A DNA stretch of 64,000 bases from Narthecium ossifragum. Taxonomy: Eukaryota > Streptophyta > Magnoliopsida > Dioscoreales > Nartheciaceae. Below, piece after piece: positions 1 through 11,287 of the stretch (position 1 is its first letter; each line of letters starts with the position of its first letter). Both the position numbers and the translations under genes were made by a program. The notes beneath the pieces are model-generated. The model was not told the origin of the DNA. It was given only the letters and a program-made list of their open reading frames with translations, and ran no database searches. Location of the stretch: positions 29,816,007 to 29,880,006 of the forward strand of contig OY986965.1 of NCBI GenBank assembly GCA_963920575.1, given 5' to 3'.

Positions 1-2334
1 ACATTAGTACTCCAATTCACATTCACAATACATTCAAAGTATGCTTATAAAAGCTTAACAATAAGACTAACATTAGCAGTTGGTACACTGACAATACAAT
101 CCATTTCATTCATAATTTTTGTGCAAAATACAATCCAGTTCAAACATTGAGATCTTCACTCATTCTACTACAGCACAATTTGAACATTAATTACATACTA
201 AATAAGACAAGATTAGCTCTTGAGATTTTCACATAAGTCTTGCCCAGACTATCCAGTGGAGATATGAGAGTCTTGCCCAAACATTCCAAGAACAGAGTAT
301 GTTGTCTTTCCTGATCCATTGTGCGGTGGAGTCAAAATCGAAGGGCAGTGAGACAAGAGCTTGAACGTGAGTGGTGATAAGATATGGTAAGGGATGCTTG
401 CCGCACAAATGTCGAAGCAGGGTAAATCACATTGAGAACATCCCCTTGAATAATCTGTACATCATAGATCATCCAAAAATAGAGTTTGAGTCGAAAAGAA
501 CCCTTTGTCATCAAGCCAGAAAGTGATACTATTGCTAAGTAACTATAGAAGCTATTCAGAGAAGTTAGTAAACAATCATACGTATGATATGCACCAGCCT
601 AGTTTTTAATAAACAGTTGAATTGCTCAGAAAACCCAAAAAAAAGAAAAATAACACATGCTTTCCCAAATCCCAATGAATAGCACTTGCAAGCAGGCAAT
701 TCTAACATCTAAGCCATGGCTAATTCACATTAACTGATGTACTACAGCATTTGAATAGGGAAAATATTGTATAGTAGATAAGACGTAATCTACTACTAGC
801 AAATTACATAAACAGAGAGAAAGGAATTCTAAAATAGTAGCATAGCTCATCCCATTACATGTAAAAGTTATAGCAATATGCTACAATGTAAGCAGTTAAA
901 CCCATATCTGCATCACTAGCTCTTCCAACATAAACTGACAAATAAAAATGCTGCACATTTTTAACCCATTGGATGCTAAAACAAGCAAATGAAAATGACT
1001 TTACATGAAAAGATAATCTTCTTGCTATATACTAAAAATCAATTTTGATATTGGATAATCGAAAAATGACCACAAAGGCTTCACTGAGAATTTTGAAATA
1101 ACTAGCTCAAGATTAATGCCTATAAACACCAACCAAACCAAAGAAGAATATAGAGAAAATAAAAGATTATAAGGCCTTTTGCAGATAGCCACTTCCCAAA
1201 GATTAATAAGGATCCTATCAAGTCCCAACTCCATGTTATCAGAATAAATATCAAGCTCAACAAATATCAAGCCTCACCCCATGTTATAATACGCAGAAGG
1301 CCTCTTTCTTAACCCTGAACATATTTCCTGGAAGCACAATAAAAATAAAAATCCTCAGAATCAGTAATCAAGCAGATGAAGCCAGTCTTTTTAAGGTCTA
1401 TAGAGTAGTTTGTCTCAGAAGCAAGGACTACAAATTTTGATAGGTGTTGGACAGATGAGAAAGCTGAAACTATCTCAGGTGTCAGGGCCAGCTAACTACT
1501 GATGCTCAAAGCAGAAGTGAAAAAAACCTCATAAAAAAAGAAGAGGCTTCATTATTCCAAACAAAAAGTGCCCCTTACTTTTCAAGTGTCAAGAGAGGAT
1601 TACATACTGTTAAAGCTTTTGATTTAAGTTTCAGAAAGAACAAGTACACCTTACTCTTACCAACATCTGGGCCAGTCTCAACATGTATGTACAGAAGTAA
1701 ACCAATGAGAAGTGAGATTAGCTTGCAAAGAGAGGAATGCAGCAAGCAATAGCCTATGATCCATGAATGTACGCTCTGTGACTTGTCATCCACCAAATTT
1801 TTTATATTAAAGTGTGGAACAAATTGGTGTTCACCTCTCAAGGTAGTTATCAATGCTTAGAATCCTTTTTTGAAAATATAAGTTGAGGAGGCATTTTGTC
1901 TATTGAAGCTACCATAATAGCTTCCGGTTCATCGGATACAGCCAGTATGCAACCTATGATGTTGTCACTTATATGACAATCTTGATCAAGAAGAACCAAG
2001 TTGCTAGCATGGAAAATCATTCTGGAACCATGAATCAGATGCATAAATCATATATTAGAAAAATCTCCACAGTGCAACTTATCAGGAACTCAGACAAACA
2101 TAAAACAGAATTTAGGACCTTGCATAACCATTGGACAACATCCCCAAATAAAGCATGCTAATAATATATCGTTATTCCGGAGGTTGCTTTGATATTATTC
2201 AGTCAATGTTTTAAGGGAAACTTATTTCCTCCAGGGTTTTATGGAAATAAGATTGTGTGGGTGAAAGAAGTCATATTCCGACTTAACTTGTGAAAAGATA
2301 TACATGATTGCATAAACTTAATTATCATCCATAC
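1..2334. other. AT-rich stretch without a supported gene
   Basis: No open frame with recognisable protein similarity is seen on either strand. The longest frames are under 100 codons and low in complexity. The sequence looks like intron, 3'UTR or intergenic DNA. If the amidase-like exon just to the right belongs to a live minus-strand gene, this stretch would hold its 3' end, but no matching downstream exon could be confirmed. Confidence 0.5.
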
Positions 2335-2401
2335 CTCCACTGCAGAAGCTATACGCAAGATGGAAGCCTCACCCCATGGACGACCAATTAGTTGCAAACC
2401 A
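2335..2401 (-). pseudogene. Isolated exon-like fragment of a fatty acid amide hydrolase-type amidase
   Basis: Read on the minus strand, a 67-nt segment is flanked by a consensus acceptor (TTTCCAG at 2402-2408) and a donor (GTATG from 2334 down). It encodes GLQLIGRPWGEASILR followed by IASAVE. Plant fatty acid amide hydrolase-like amidases have a closely matching conserved C-terminal segment (G-L-Q-x-x-G-R-P-W-x-E-A). The exon begins in phase 1 (one leading T). No other amidase exon, such as the Ser/Gly-rich amidase signature or the preceding strand, was found upstream to about 3.85 kb, and none was confirmed downstream. It is therefore more likely a relic or duplicated exon than part of a working gene here. 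The alternative is a gene whose other exons lie outside the window or are too short to spot. Confidence 0.5.
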
Positions 2402-3560
2402 CTGGAAATGTTAAGATAGGACCTCAAGTACTCATCAGTTTTCCTCAAAAAAGTGAGCCTTTTGCCTTGGCATGGGACCCTTAGCAGTAAAACATAACTA
2501 GAAACCCCCCTACAGCTGATTCAAACCTATTGCCTCTTCACAAGCACGTTACATCCTTAACCACCACATGCACAGGTGTTCTTCATGGTCAATGGTTAAC
2601 TTAAGAGACAGGGGGGAAAAATACCTTCTCAATAGGGTATACAGTTTAGTTGCAGACAACACACTTCTCTTGTGTCCCAACAAAGATGTTTGATATTTTG
2701 CTTGAAGAATGGCCCTAATAAAGATGTAATTAAACTTACCACAAGGATCATGCTGGTAAGTATGGGATAATTTTAAAAATAATACTTCATATCCAAATCA
2801 AAAAGAGGAAAGGTGATCAAGTTATGATTTCAAATAGCAGAATACAACTTACCCAACTGAAGCCTACAGATCCAAGATCCAATCCATAATTATCATGATA
2901 TCCAAAACCAGAAACAGAGCCAATGATTGTTACTATGAATCAAATGTTTCTAAAAACAGCAATCATGAAATTGAAGACCATAAATTTCACAATATCCAAA
3001 TCCAGAAGCAGAGCAAAGAATGATTAGCATCAGGCCGTCCTAGCTCAGCCAACACCACTGCAGCAAAGAAGTAAATCATCGAGCACCCTACGTGCATACA
3101 TAGAAGCCCACCAATTTCAAAAGAAAAGATGCCAGCATGCACCCAATGCCATCGGCCATACATCCTCGGATTTAGATCCAAAACAGAGATGATGAAACAT
3201 AGATCATAACCCAACAGTTGATCTCAAAGAAATCCACACTCACAGCAACCCGATCGAATGAGAACAAGAACAAAAGAAATCGCGTATCGATTGAAATCTC
3301 ATTAGCTCTACTAAAACCATCAAAGAATAAAAACATCGATCAATAGGGACCCGTCGGGGAAGAACACGGTGAGGAGGAAGACAATCGATCCAAACGACAT
3401 CAGAACATATCTAAAGATCCATACCGTGCTTGCATTAATCCATAACAAAGCAAGAAGGAACTAGAAACTCAAGAAAATTCCATCCCATCTACTCAAGATC
3501 AAACAACCCAACAACCGATCACAAGAAATCCATCGGAGGAGAATGCGGTGAGGAGGAGAA

Positions 3561-3824
3561 TCACGGCCAGGAAGAAAGAAATAGAGGAAAGGAGGTTGCT
3601 AATCTGATGGTGAAGCAATTAGACTCCATGTCGGAGTTGGAGATGGTGAAAGACGAGAGGTTGATCGTCGAGGAGAATAGAAAGGGACTGGCGGCGGGGA
3701 GGCAAGCCGGCAATGGATCTCCGGGCAAGGGCGGAGGGGCAGCGATCGACGCCGACGAAGCTTGGTCCGGAATGGATCGCGAGGTGAGAAGAGAAAGTGG
3801 GACGAGGCCGCGGGCGTTCTCCAT
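3561..3824 (-). CDS. Possible GC-rich first exon of a minus-strand gene, product unknown
   Basis: This island is much richer in G+C than its surroundings. It holds a minus-strand frame starting MENARGLVPLSLL and continuing with Ser, Ala and Pro-rich sequence. A TATA-like TTTATATCC lies about 75 bp upstream on the same strand. This looks like the 5' exon of a plant gene whose body would run leftward. A plus-strand frame (3607-3879) also covers the island, and the choice between them rests only on the promoter-like sequence. No domain is recognised and no splice donor is obvious. Confidence 0.25.
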   Translation of the reverse strand: MENARGLVPLSLLTSRSIPDQASSASIAAPPPLPGDPLPACLPAASPFLFSSTINLSSFTISNSDMESNCFTIRLATSFPLFLSSWP

Positions 3825-4129
3825 CGGCGCGAACCCAAAAATTCTCAAAATCTATCGTGATTCAAAATTTAAAACCTGATGAAGTGGATATAAATCCCCA
3901 CCGTTGATCTTACATGGATGTAGATCTACGGTCCGGATTAGCTATGGCAGGGTCTGCCATTGGGATACCAAGGGCAGACCCCCCGAATCCATGCATCTTC
4001 TCAAAGAACCATCAGAATTAACCATTATCCAACCTTTTTAAGTCTCATTGGGAAATTCCACTCTCTATACGTCCTAGTATTAGTTTTGTAAGGCCATTTA
4101 TATATGGAGGTTAAAAAATAGATCTCTTA

Positions 4130-4336
4130 GCCCCCATTTGGTATGGGATTTAGGGGGTTATCCTCGCTTAACTCCATTATTATCCTCAAACACCAAATAT
4201 CATCATTACTATTTTATTTTCATTCCACATTCCATCACCATTCTATTTTTTTTTCTATCCTTATTCCTTAACCCCACCTTTTCTAACCCTATTTCCCTTT
4301 AACCCCACTTTTTCTAACCCTATACCAAACGAGCCC
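4130..4336. mobile_element. Small MITE, GTTTGGTAT-type termini
   Basis: A 207-bp AT-rich segment is bounded by imperfect inverted ends: GCCCCCATTTGGTATGGG on the left and the complement of GGGCTCGTTTGGTATAGGG on the right. The flanks TTA/ATA could be a decayed 3-bp target duplication, as in Tourist/Harbinger MITEs. It has no coding capacity. Confidence 0.4.
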
Positions 4337-4375
4337 ATACGGTCACTGGCAGCTTGTAAATAGGATTATAGGTTG

Positions 4376-4664
4376 TTTTTTTTTGATAAATTCAGCCCCA
4401 AGGCTATTGTTACATCAACAAGTCCAATATCCCAATGTCGTCCTCGAGAGTTCACATAAACGGTGCTCCAGACCATCTCACAATACCATCTGTCGTGGTA
4501 TTAAAATGTCGAGGGATGTGCAGAAAAACAACTGAATCAAAATAAAAAATCTTAGACCAAATACTTCTCGTCAAAAGCTCCATCGTTGTTGGCCATAATC
4601 TAAAATCATTAATGGCATCTATTACATCTTGCGAGTCCGACTCCACCACCAAACACCCGATCCC
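4376..4664 (-). mobile_element. 5'-truncated LINE tail (RNase H fragment)
   Basis: The minus-strand frame at 4452-4652 reads VVESDSQDVIDAI and later FLHIPRHFNTTTDGIVRW, the end of the RNase H domain of plant L1-type LINEs. The frame is followed by a 3' tail ending in an A run (T run 4376-4384 on the plus strand). The 5' part of the element is missing, as is usual for LINE copies. No clean target-site duplication was found, so the right boundary is approximate. Confidence 0.65.
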
Positions 4665-4880
4665 CTCCTCTCATGTTTTTTGTATTTAAAAGTATAAATT
4701 ATAGGATTCAAGGTTTTTTTTTTAATATTTAAAGGTATAAATTATAATCTAACACACTCTCATGTTTGATGTAAAATTGCCATAGGTCATCCAACGCGTT
4801 CTTACCTCGGCTTAGGGGAGCAAATACTCTATATTTTCAACAAATTTGAGGGCTCAACACGCTTGGGGAATCAACCCAAA

Positions 4881-5289
4881 GGGCTTGTTTGGTTTAGGGA
4901 ATCCTTATCCCTTATCCCGGGATATCCCGGGTTAAGCCCATTTTATCCTGGGATAGGGAATCCCTATCCCGAGTTAAACCCATTTTATCCTGACATTGCA
5001 GCCAAACACCTTCTAATCCCCATTTTTATCCTCATTCATATCCCCACTTTTAACCAATCAATACTAGTTTACTACTTTATCACAACTTTTTCACTTTTCA
5101 ACCGATCATTACTACTTTATTTTAACTTTTCAACAAAACATTACTATTTTATTCCTACTTTTCAACCAAATATTACTACTTTATCACTGTTTTCAATCAA
5201 GTATCACATATATCCCACAACCTATCCCATTATACCAATATCTATCATCTCCAATCCCAAAATTGCTTATCTCGTAACCAAACGGCACC
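4881..5289. mobile_element. MITE with GGGCTTGTTTGGTTT-type ends
   Basis: About 409 bp are bounded by GGGCTTGTTTGGTTTA on the left and the complement of GGTGCCGTTTGGTTACG on the right. Direct AAA triplets on both sides may be a target duplication. The interior has short inverted and repeated blocks of TATCCCGGGATA and TTTTATCCTG type and then low-complexity pyrimidine-rich sequence. It is non-coding. Confidence 0.45.
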
Positions 5290-5315
5290 AAAAGTAATCC
5301 GTTACTGGCCATCAC

Positions 5316-5810
5316 TAGGTGTGGCAATTCGGGTCATGACCCGCGAACCCGACCCAACCGAAATAAACGGGTTTGAGTTTGGTGTTATCTGGTTCGGGTC
5401 GTAAACGGGTCGACCCATTTACGACTCGTGAATAAATGGGTCGGGTCGGGTTGACCCGCGGGTTAGGCGGGTCGACCCGTTTAAACAAGTTGTAAGTTTA
5501 TTGTTTAGGTTAAATGATTTGGATGTAATTGAAACAAGTTGTAATTTTATTGTTTAATAATTTTATTAATTAGTTGATAATTTATTGCTTGATTGTTGTT
5601 AAACGGGTCGACCCGACCCGACCCGTTTAATAAACAGGTTAAACGGGTCGGGTCGGGTTGACCCGTTTATAAATGGGTCGGGTTCGGGTTGACCCGTTTA
5701 TAAACCTGACCCGTTTATTAAACGGGTCGGGTTCATATTTGACTTTTATTAAACGAGTTAGTAACTGATCCAATCCGAACCCGACCCATAAACCCAAATT
5801 GCCACCTCTA
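5316..5810. mobile_element. Non-autonomous hAT-type element with GGGTCGACCC subterminal palindromes
   Basis: Inverted ends read TAGGTGTGGCAATTCGGGT on the left and, as the complement, TAGAGGTGGCAATTTGGGT on the right. The flanking 8-mers are GCCATCAC (5308-5315) and ATCATCAC (5811-5818), identical at 6 of 8 positions, as expected for an aged hAT target duplication. Inside both halves the palindrome GGGTCGACCC recurs within ACGGGTCGACCCGTTT-like blocks, probably transposase-binding sites. The TIR resembles that of the hAT element starting at 43936 (TAGGGATGGCAA), so the two may share a transposase source. Confidence 0.7.
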
Positions 5811-5818
5811 ATCATCAC

Positions 5819-6098
5819 CGACTGACCACTTTAGCTACTCAAGGATGGTTTCGAACTCTTAAAATATGCTCAAATACCAACTTCACAGATCATCCCAAAA
5901 GAGAAATTTATAATACGGTCTGGCTGTCCACCAGCTAGGCGATTTATGACCGCCGGATGCGCTTTTCCATGTGCTTAATTATTGCAACATCTCTCCGGAA
6001 TGAAAAGCAGAGCGCCATCTCTTCCAATCAACATGCAGCTGAAGTCGAGCACCACTTGAACTCATATAGTCATATATATATATATATATATATATATA
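5819..6098. other. Intergenic, ending in a TA microsatellite
   Basis: No gene is seen. Positions 6071-6098 are an (AT)n tract into which the Mutator-like element to the right has inserted. The tract resumes at 11291. Confidence 0.7.
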
Positions 6099-6693
6099 GA
6101 GTTGGACTACACACTACCTAGGTATTCCTTGGTGAAAAAATACCTCATTTTTTAACCATCAATCTGTCTCGGGATCGTGTTGGAGGAGATCAAACCCAAA
6201 ACCAGTAAACTGCCTGGTTTTAGATTTCCAACACTTAAAATAGAAAACATAATTAAAACCTGTATCCATGGAGATCAAACCCTTGTTCTCTCTCCGGCCG
6301 GCTCCGACGACGGACTCCATCGCCTTCGACGCTTAAGTTCGCGGAACTCAACCCTTGTTCTCTCTCCGGCTCCCCCGACGGACTCCATCGCCCTCCACGC
6401 ATACGTTCGTGGAACCCTGCGCGACCCTAGTTCCCTCTCCGGCGCTCCATCGTCCTCCACGCCAACCTATCTCCATGTGAGTCTATTTCATGCTTTTGGG
6501 GCATTGATTCTTTCCTCTTCTAGTTGTGAGTCCATTCCATTTCATGCTCCATCGTCCTCCACACCCATCTTTTGTTTGATCTGGAAGCTTATCTCTGTTT
6601 TTTAGTACCTTTTGATAGAAGATTCATGGGTTTTCTTATATTACGAAGATGGGTGTTCATGCATGCAAGAGATGGGTTTTGTTTGTTTACCTT
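6099..6693 (+). repeat. MULE left terminal inverted repeat (595 bp)
   Basis: It matches the complement of 10696-11290 with about nine substitutions and no length change. Inside it are direct units of about 72 bp starting at 6279 and 6351, with a shorter third at 6424, each beginning ACCCTTGTTCTCTCTCCGGC or close to it. Repeated subterminal blocks of this kind often bind the transposase. The 142-codon open frame in this TIR is a by-product of the repeat and is mirrored in the other TIR. Confidence 0.93.
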
Positions 6694-8207
6694 TGTGATG
6701 CCTAATTCTCTTGCATGGATCCATCTATTAATGAGATTTACATGTCCCTTAATTAAACACCTTATTAATTTTCCTGATTATTTCTGGATGTTTTTGACTT
6801 ATATATATCAGATTGGAAGGATGTAGATCCTGGAAGGATGTGGATCCTTGTCATGACAAATGCTCCAAGATGTGCACCAAGCCAAATAAGCTTTCTGAGA
6901 TTGTAAAGGATGGCAAAGGACGTACTACAACATTAGAGATCAAGGAGGATGGAATAACCTGAAAGTTTCTTTTCTTTCTTTTATGGGGCTGCTTGTCTTG
7001 ATTAAAGTTGGAAAACCTACAGGAATGATGTACTGGTCAACTACAAAAGCTCCAATAAACTCAACTTGTTCTGAGACTAGCGTTTCTCTCGCAGTGGATC
7101 GGTCGCAGACAGTAAAGTTTGATTAGTGATGTAAAAGTGTGGTTACTGATTAGCACCATAATCTTTCTATTGGTCATGTACCAATATTGCAAGTCAAGAC
7201 ATCCTGTAAGGTTGTCTACATTAGAGTTGGTAAGAGATTTGTTTGAATGCAAGCTTGTTCTATAGTTTGGATTGTACTATATATCATATGGGTTTGAACA
7301 GTAGTAGTGCAAGAGCCGGACATAGAAACAATGTTGTAAAAATTGAAGTATATTATCAGAAGAGGTGTAGTCTGCTCATCAAATCGAAGTGTATATGTAG
7401 GACAGGTGTTTGTTGTTATGACAATGAAGTATAACTCCAGCGCAAATGCACCAAGAATGATATCTACTTCTATTCTGCTTCGTTTCAATTTATAAGTATA
7501 ACTCCAGAGACCACCTTAAGTAAACTATCATGTATGTAACCTCTTTTTGGTCAGGATTCAGGTCTCAAAAACTCCTATAATTCTGTTTCTCTTCAAAATA
7601 TTTTCCCGACACATAAAAAATACAAAAGAGTATGGAAATCAGTCCTACACTAGCGAGCTTCTAAGGAATTCGTGACCTCATTTGTTTCGAAATGGAGGTG
7701 ATGTACATTAAATCAGGATCATCCATGGGCGCAAGTTAAAAGAAAATAAAATAGACTAGCATTCTTGACGATTAATATCTGTGAATATGAGCAGAGTTCA
7801 CAGATATTAAATCCATGAAACATAAATCTTGTTCAGCTTAATATGTTCCATGCAATCAGCATGTTCTCATTAAACTCTACCAATCATAAAGTTCAAACTA
7901 AGTAATTTTGATTAGCAGTACCAAATATACAACTCCTTGTTAACATCTCCTAATCATAATTCTTACATAAACCCAAAAACTTTTGAATGAAGAGGTAGCA
8001 GCCTCCCAGGTTATCCATCTTTTGAGAAACCCTAAGCCAACAGTAGTAGTGCCAAGGCCATATCAAGAAAGTTCATAGATTATCATACAAGTGTGCACCA
8101 AAGAAAAAGACGACAATCTGTATAAGAAAAAAGACATCATTAATGTTAGAGTTCAAAGTTAATTTAGAAAAAAATTAAAGTTTTATGACTTGAGAAAATT
8201 ACCATTT
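6694..8207. other. MULE internal spacer 3' of the transposase gene
   Basis: This is mostly AT-rich non-coding DNA, and it would include the 3'UTR of the transposase gene on the minus strand. The plus-strand frame 6837-6962 is a 41-residue cysteine-bearing stretch (DPCHDKCSKMC, then KPNKLSEIVKDG) unlike its surroundings. It could be a captured host fragment, but no family is recognised. Confidence 0.5.
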
Positions 8208-10637
8208 CTATGACTTGCATGTCCGTATATCATGACCTGGGATGCCGCATCTATTGCAAGTTCTAGTCCTCTTCTTTGCCTTCTCTAATGTGATATCATC
8301 ATCATTAGCATCCTTCTCTTCATGGTGTTTTCTCTTTCCATTACTTCCCTCTATGGGAGACTTGAATCTATTTCTCGGGCGTCCCTTGCAATTTGAACTT
8401 GGAGGATTGAGAACATTCAAATCACTGTTGCCACTTTGAATTTCACCAACTTGAGTAAAGTTCAAACTTTTTCTGCTGCTAGAAGATACTTCACTAAAAT
8501 TTTTTTGCATCATGATTCTTTCGTTCATAGCAAACACATCTGTATAACTCTTGTGCAGGATTTGAGAAACAAAGTCATACGATTCTTTAAATTTAGAGCC
8601 TTCTCCAGCCAATTTGATGATGTTTTGGCATAGACTATTGTAACGTAAAGTTTTGGATGACGACATATCTTGAACATCTTGCTCACCACCACAAGTTAAA
8701 ACTTGCACTCCTTCCTTAGCCTTCTTCGTCCATCTTTTCAAAATATAATGAGGCGGAATGCTATGGATCTTACATTTTCTGAAGACTTCAAGGAGATGTG
8801 TGCAAAGAATTCCCGAGGACTCAAATAATTTGCAATTACAATAACCTCTTTCTTCTGAAGCATCCAACTTAACTATATACACATTTTTCTGATTGTTTAT
8901 TTTCATAAATGTATACTCTCCAGCATTGTGTTCCTCTATATCATAAGTAAGAGAATCCTTCAGGTTCATTTGAAACTTCTCAAACAATCTTCTAGTATAA
9001 AGTATGGATGCATGTTTCTCAATAGGATGGTTTGACCATAAGGAAGGCTGAACTTGCAAGTTTCTGAAATCTTCTTGATCTTCTTTTTCAAATCGACTCT
9101 CTAAAGCCTTTTCAAATTGTTTCACAAATAAAAAAATTGAGCTGTGCGAGTTAACATAACCACTAAATAGTGCATTAATAGACTCACTCCGCTGAGTAGT
9201 GGACATGTGAGCAAAAAAAGTATCTCTGAAATAAGCTGGAACCCATTCACCACGAATGTTATAAAGATGATGCATATGCTTCTGATCTTGTAAACCATAT
9301 TTGCTTACTAAAGACTTCCAATCCACATCAAATTCCTCGATTGTTAGTGCATTATTCACACATTCTTCTAATTCTTTACTGAACCGAGCATGTGTTCTAT
9401 ACACATAACTCATTTTTTCTCTAGCCTTCCTTAAAATATGCCATTCACAAAAACGATGTCTTGCTGTTGGAAAGACCTCTGATATTGCTTTCTTCATTGC
9501 TGGATCTTGATCTGTTATAATTGCTTTAGGGTGGTGTCCTCCCATTGCTCGAAGCCATGTCTTAAAAATCCATGTAAATGAGGAGGCTTGTTCATCTCGA
9601 ATCAATGCACACCCAAAGAGAATAGATTGCCAATGGTGATTGACACCAACAAACGGCGCAAACGGCATACTGTATCGATTTGTCATATAAGTTGTATCAA
9701 ATGTAATAACGTCCCCAAAGTGTTGATATGCAACTCTCGATCTTCCATCGACCCAAAAAATATGGCGCACACGTCCCAACTCATCAGCTTCAATTGCATA
9801 AAAAAATGATGGATATGTGGTCTGCAGATGGACAAAATACTCTAGTGTAGTAGATATGTCATTTCCAAAAAATGTTCTCATTGCTTCCCCTGCAAAATTG
9901 CTCACATCCTTTGGAATAAAAGGAGCATTTTTTCTCCCACCAAGGGCGCCAGTTACCAAAGAAATTATTTGTCTCATAGGTGCACTTTCCTTGCGCAAAG
10001 CAATGATCATCTCCTTTACTTCTTTAGGAAGATATATGTGCGATCGAAAATAACCCACCTTTGTTGGACTGACAAGTTCATGGTTGTGATTTTCTTCAAA
10101 GCTAGTTACAATCCATTTTTCACTTTTGTCTAGCTTCACTCTCATATGTGCTTTACAATTAGTCTTCATAGTTGGTCTTGACTTTCTTGGAGTGTTGAAG
10201 CCTTGTTCATCATTAATTGATGCATCTATATTCTTTTCTTTGACTGGCCTTGGATTTCCTCCTTGAGAACAACAAAATGAACGTGATGTCACAATTGCTT
10301 TTTTCACGGACGTGTATGATTGGCCTTTGAATGTACCAAAACCCATATCCTTCCCATAGTTATTATAGAAAACTCTAGCATCTTCTTCTGTATTAAATTC
10401 CTTACCCACGTAAGGTAAATCAATTTGTCTCACATTATTTTGTGGCTCATAATCTTCTAACTCTTCAATTACTTGGTCAATGAATCCTTCATCATCCACA
10501 TGATTATTTGTTGTGACATGATTATGAGAGTCTTCTGATGTGTTGATACTATTTTCTGATATAGTCTCCATATGTGACCCTTGCATCCTCTGAATGATAG
10601 CACTTCTTTTGAATAAGTAAATACAACCATAACACAT
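8208..10637 (-). CDS. FAR1/FHY3-type Mutator transposase
   Basis: This is a single uninterrupted exon of 809 residues. From the N-terminus there is a FAR1 zinc-finger DNA-binding region (about 80-190, with C122/C123, C161 and the H184/H186 pair). The MULE transposase core follows (about 290-400), with Asp in FDTTY (D314), Asp in ITDQD (D376) and the CEWH motif (C397, H400). QRSESIN (E485) may give the catalytic Glu. A SWIM zinc finger C-x-C-x9-C-x-H spans C600 to H614. The tail is basic and ends in a CCHC knuckle, CNRCGIPGHDIRTC (794-807). All acidic catalytic candidates are intact, and the gene lies between matching TIRs, so it is a transposase rather than a domesticated FAR1-related host regulator. 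Translation may start at M18 or M23 instead of M1, because the first residues are atypical. Confidence 0.93.
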   Translation of the reverse strand: MCYGCIYLFKRSAIIQRMQGSHMETISENSINTSEDSHNHVTTNNHVDDEGFIDQVIEELEDYEPQNNVRQIDLPYVGKEFNTEEDARVFYNNYGKDMGFGTFKGQSYTSVKKAIVTSRSFCCSQGGNPRPVKEKNIDASINDEQGFNTPRKSRPTMKTNCKAHMRVKLDKSEKWIVTSFEENHNHELVSPTKVGYFRSHIYLPKEVKEMIIALRKESAPMRQIISLVTGALGGRKNAPFIPKDVSNFAGEAMRTFFGNDISTTLEYFVHLQTTYPSFFYAIEADELGRVRHIFWVDGRSRVAYQHFGDVITFDTTYMTNRYSMPFAPFVGVNHHWQSILFGCALIRDEQASSFTWIFKTWLRAMGGHHPKAIITDQDPAMKKAISEVFPTARHRFCEWHILRKAREKMSYVYRTHARFSKELEECVNNALTIEEFDVDWKSLVSKYGLQDQKHMHHLYNIRGEWVPAYFRDTFFAHMSTTQRSESINALFSGYVNSHSSIFLFVKQFEKALESRFEKEDQEDFRNLQVQPSLWSNHPIEKHASILYTRRLFEKFQMNLKDSLTYDIEEHNAGEYTFMKINNQKNVYIVKLDASEERGYCNCKLFESSGILCTHLLEVFRKCKIHSIPPHYILKRWTKKAKEGVQVLTCGGEQDVQDMSSSKTLRYNSLCQNIIKLAGEGSKFKESYDFVSQILHKSYTDVFAMNERIMMQKNFSEVSSSSRKSLNFTQVGEIQSGNSDLNVLNPPSSNCKGRPRNRFKSPIEGSNGKRKHHEEKDANDDDITLEKAKKRTRTCNRCGIPGHDIRTCKS

Positions 10638-10695
10638 GCAAAGATTGAGAAGGATAAATATGAAGAATACAAATATCTATATCTCTTGCATCATC

Positions 10696-11287
10696 AAGGT
10701 AAACAAACAAAATCCATCTCTTGCATGCAAGAACACCCATCTTCGTAATATAAGAAAACCCATGAATCTTCTATCAAAAGGTACTAAAAAACAGAGATAA
10801 GCTTCCAGATCAAACAAAAGATGGGTGTGGAGGACGATGGAGCATGAAATGGAATGGACTCACAACTAGAAGGGGAAAGAATCAACGCCCCAAAAGCATG
10901 AAATAGACTCACATGGAGATAGGTTGGCGTGGAGGACGATGGAGCGCCGAAGAGGGAACTAGGGTCGCGCAGGGTTCCACGAACGTATGCGTGGAGGGCG
11001 ATGGAGTCCGTCGGGGGAGCCGGAGAGAGAACAAGGGTTGAGTTCCGCGAACGTAAGCGTCGAAGGCGATGGAGTCCGTCGTCGGAGCCGGTCGGAGAGA
11101 GAACAAGGGTTTGATCTCCATGGATACAGGTTTTAATTATGTTTTCTATTTTAAGTGTTGGAAATCTAAAACCAGGCGGTTTACTGGTTTTGGGTTTGAT
11201 CTCCTCCAACACGATCCCGAGACAGATTGATGGTTAAAAAATGAGGTAGTTTTTCACCAAGGAATACCTAGGTAGTGTGTAGTCCAA

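Noticed and set aside
332..514. Minus-strand frame with MIYDV, considered as the last amidase exon
   Set aside because: The match to the amidase C-terminus is too short, and no splice acceptor places it in frame with the 2335-2401 exon.
3607..3879. Plus-strand frame MVKQLDSMSELEMVKD
   Set aside because: It is antisense to the likelier GC-rich exon and has no recognisable domain or promoter.
6177..6605. 142-codon open frame, repeated on the other strand at 10784-11212
   Set aside because: It is the same MULE TIR read twice. It consists of internal DNA repeats and has no protein-family features.
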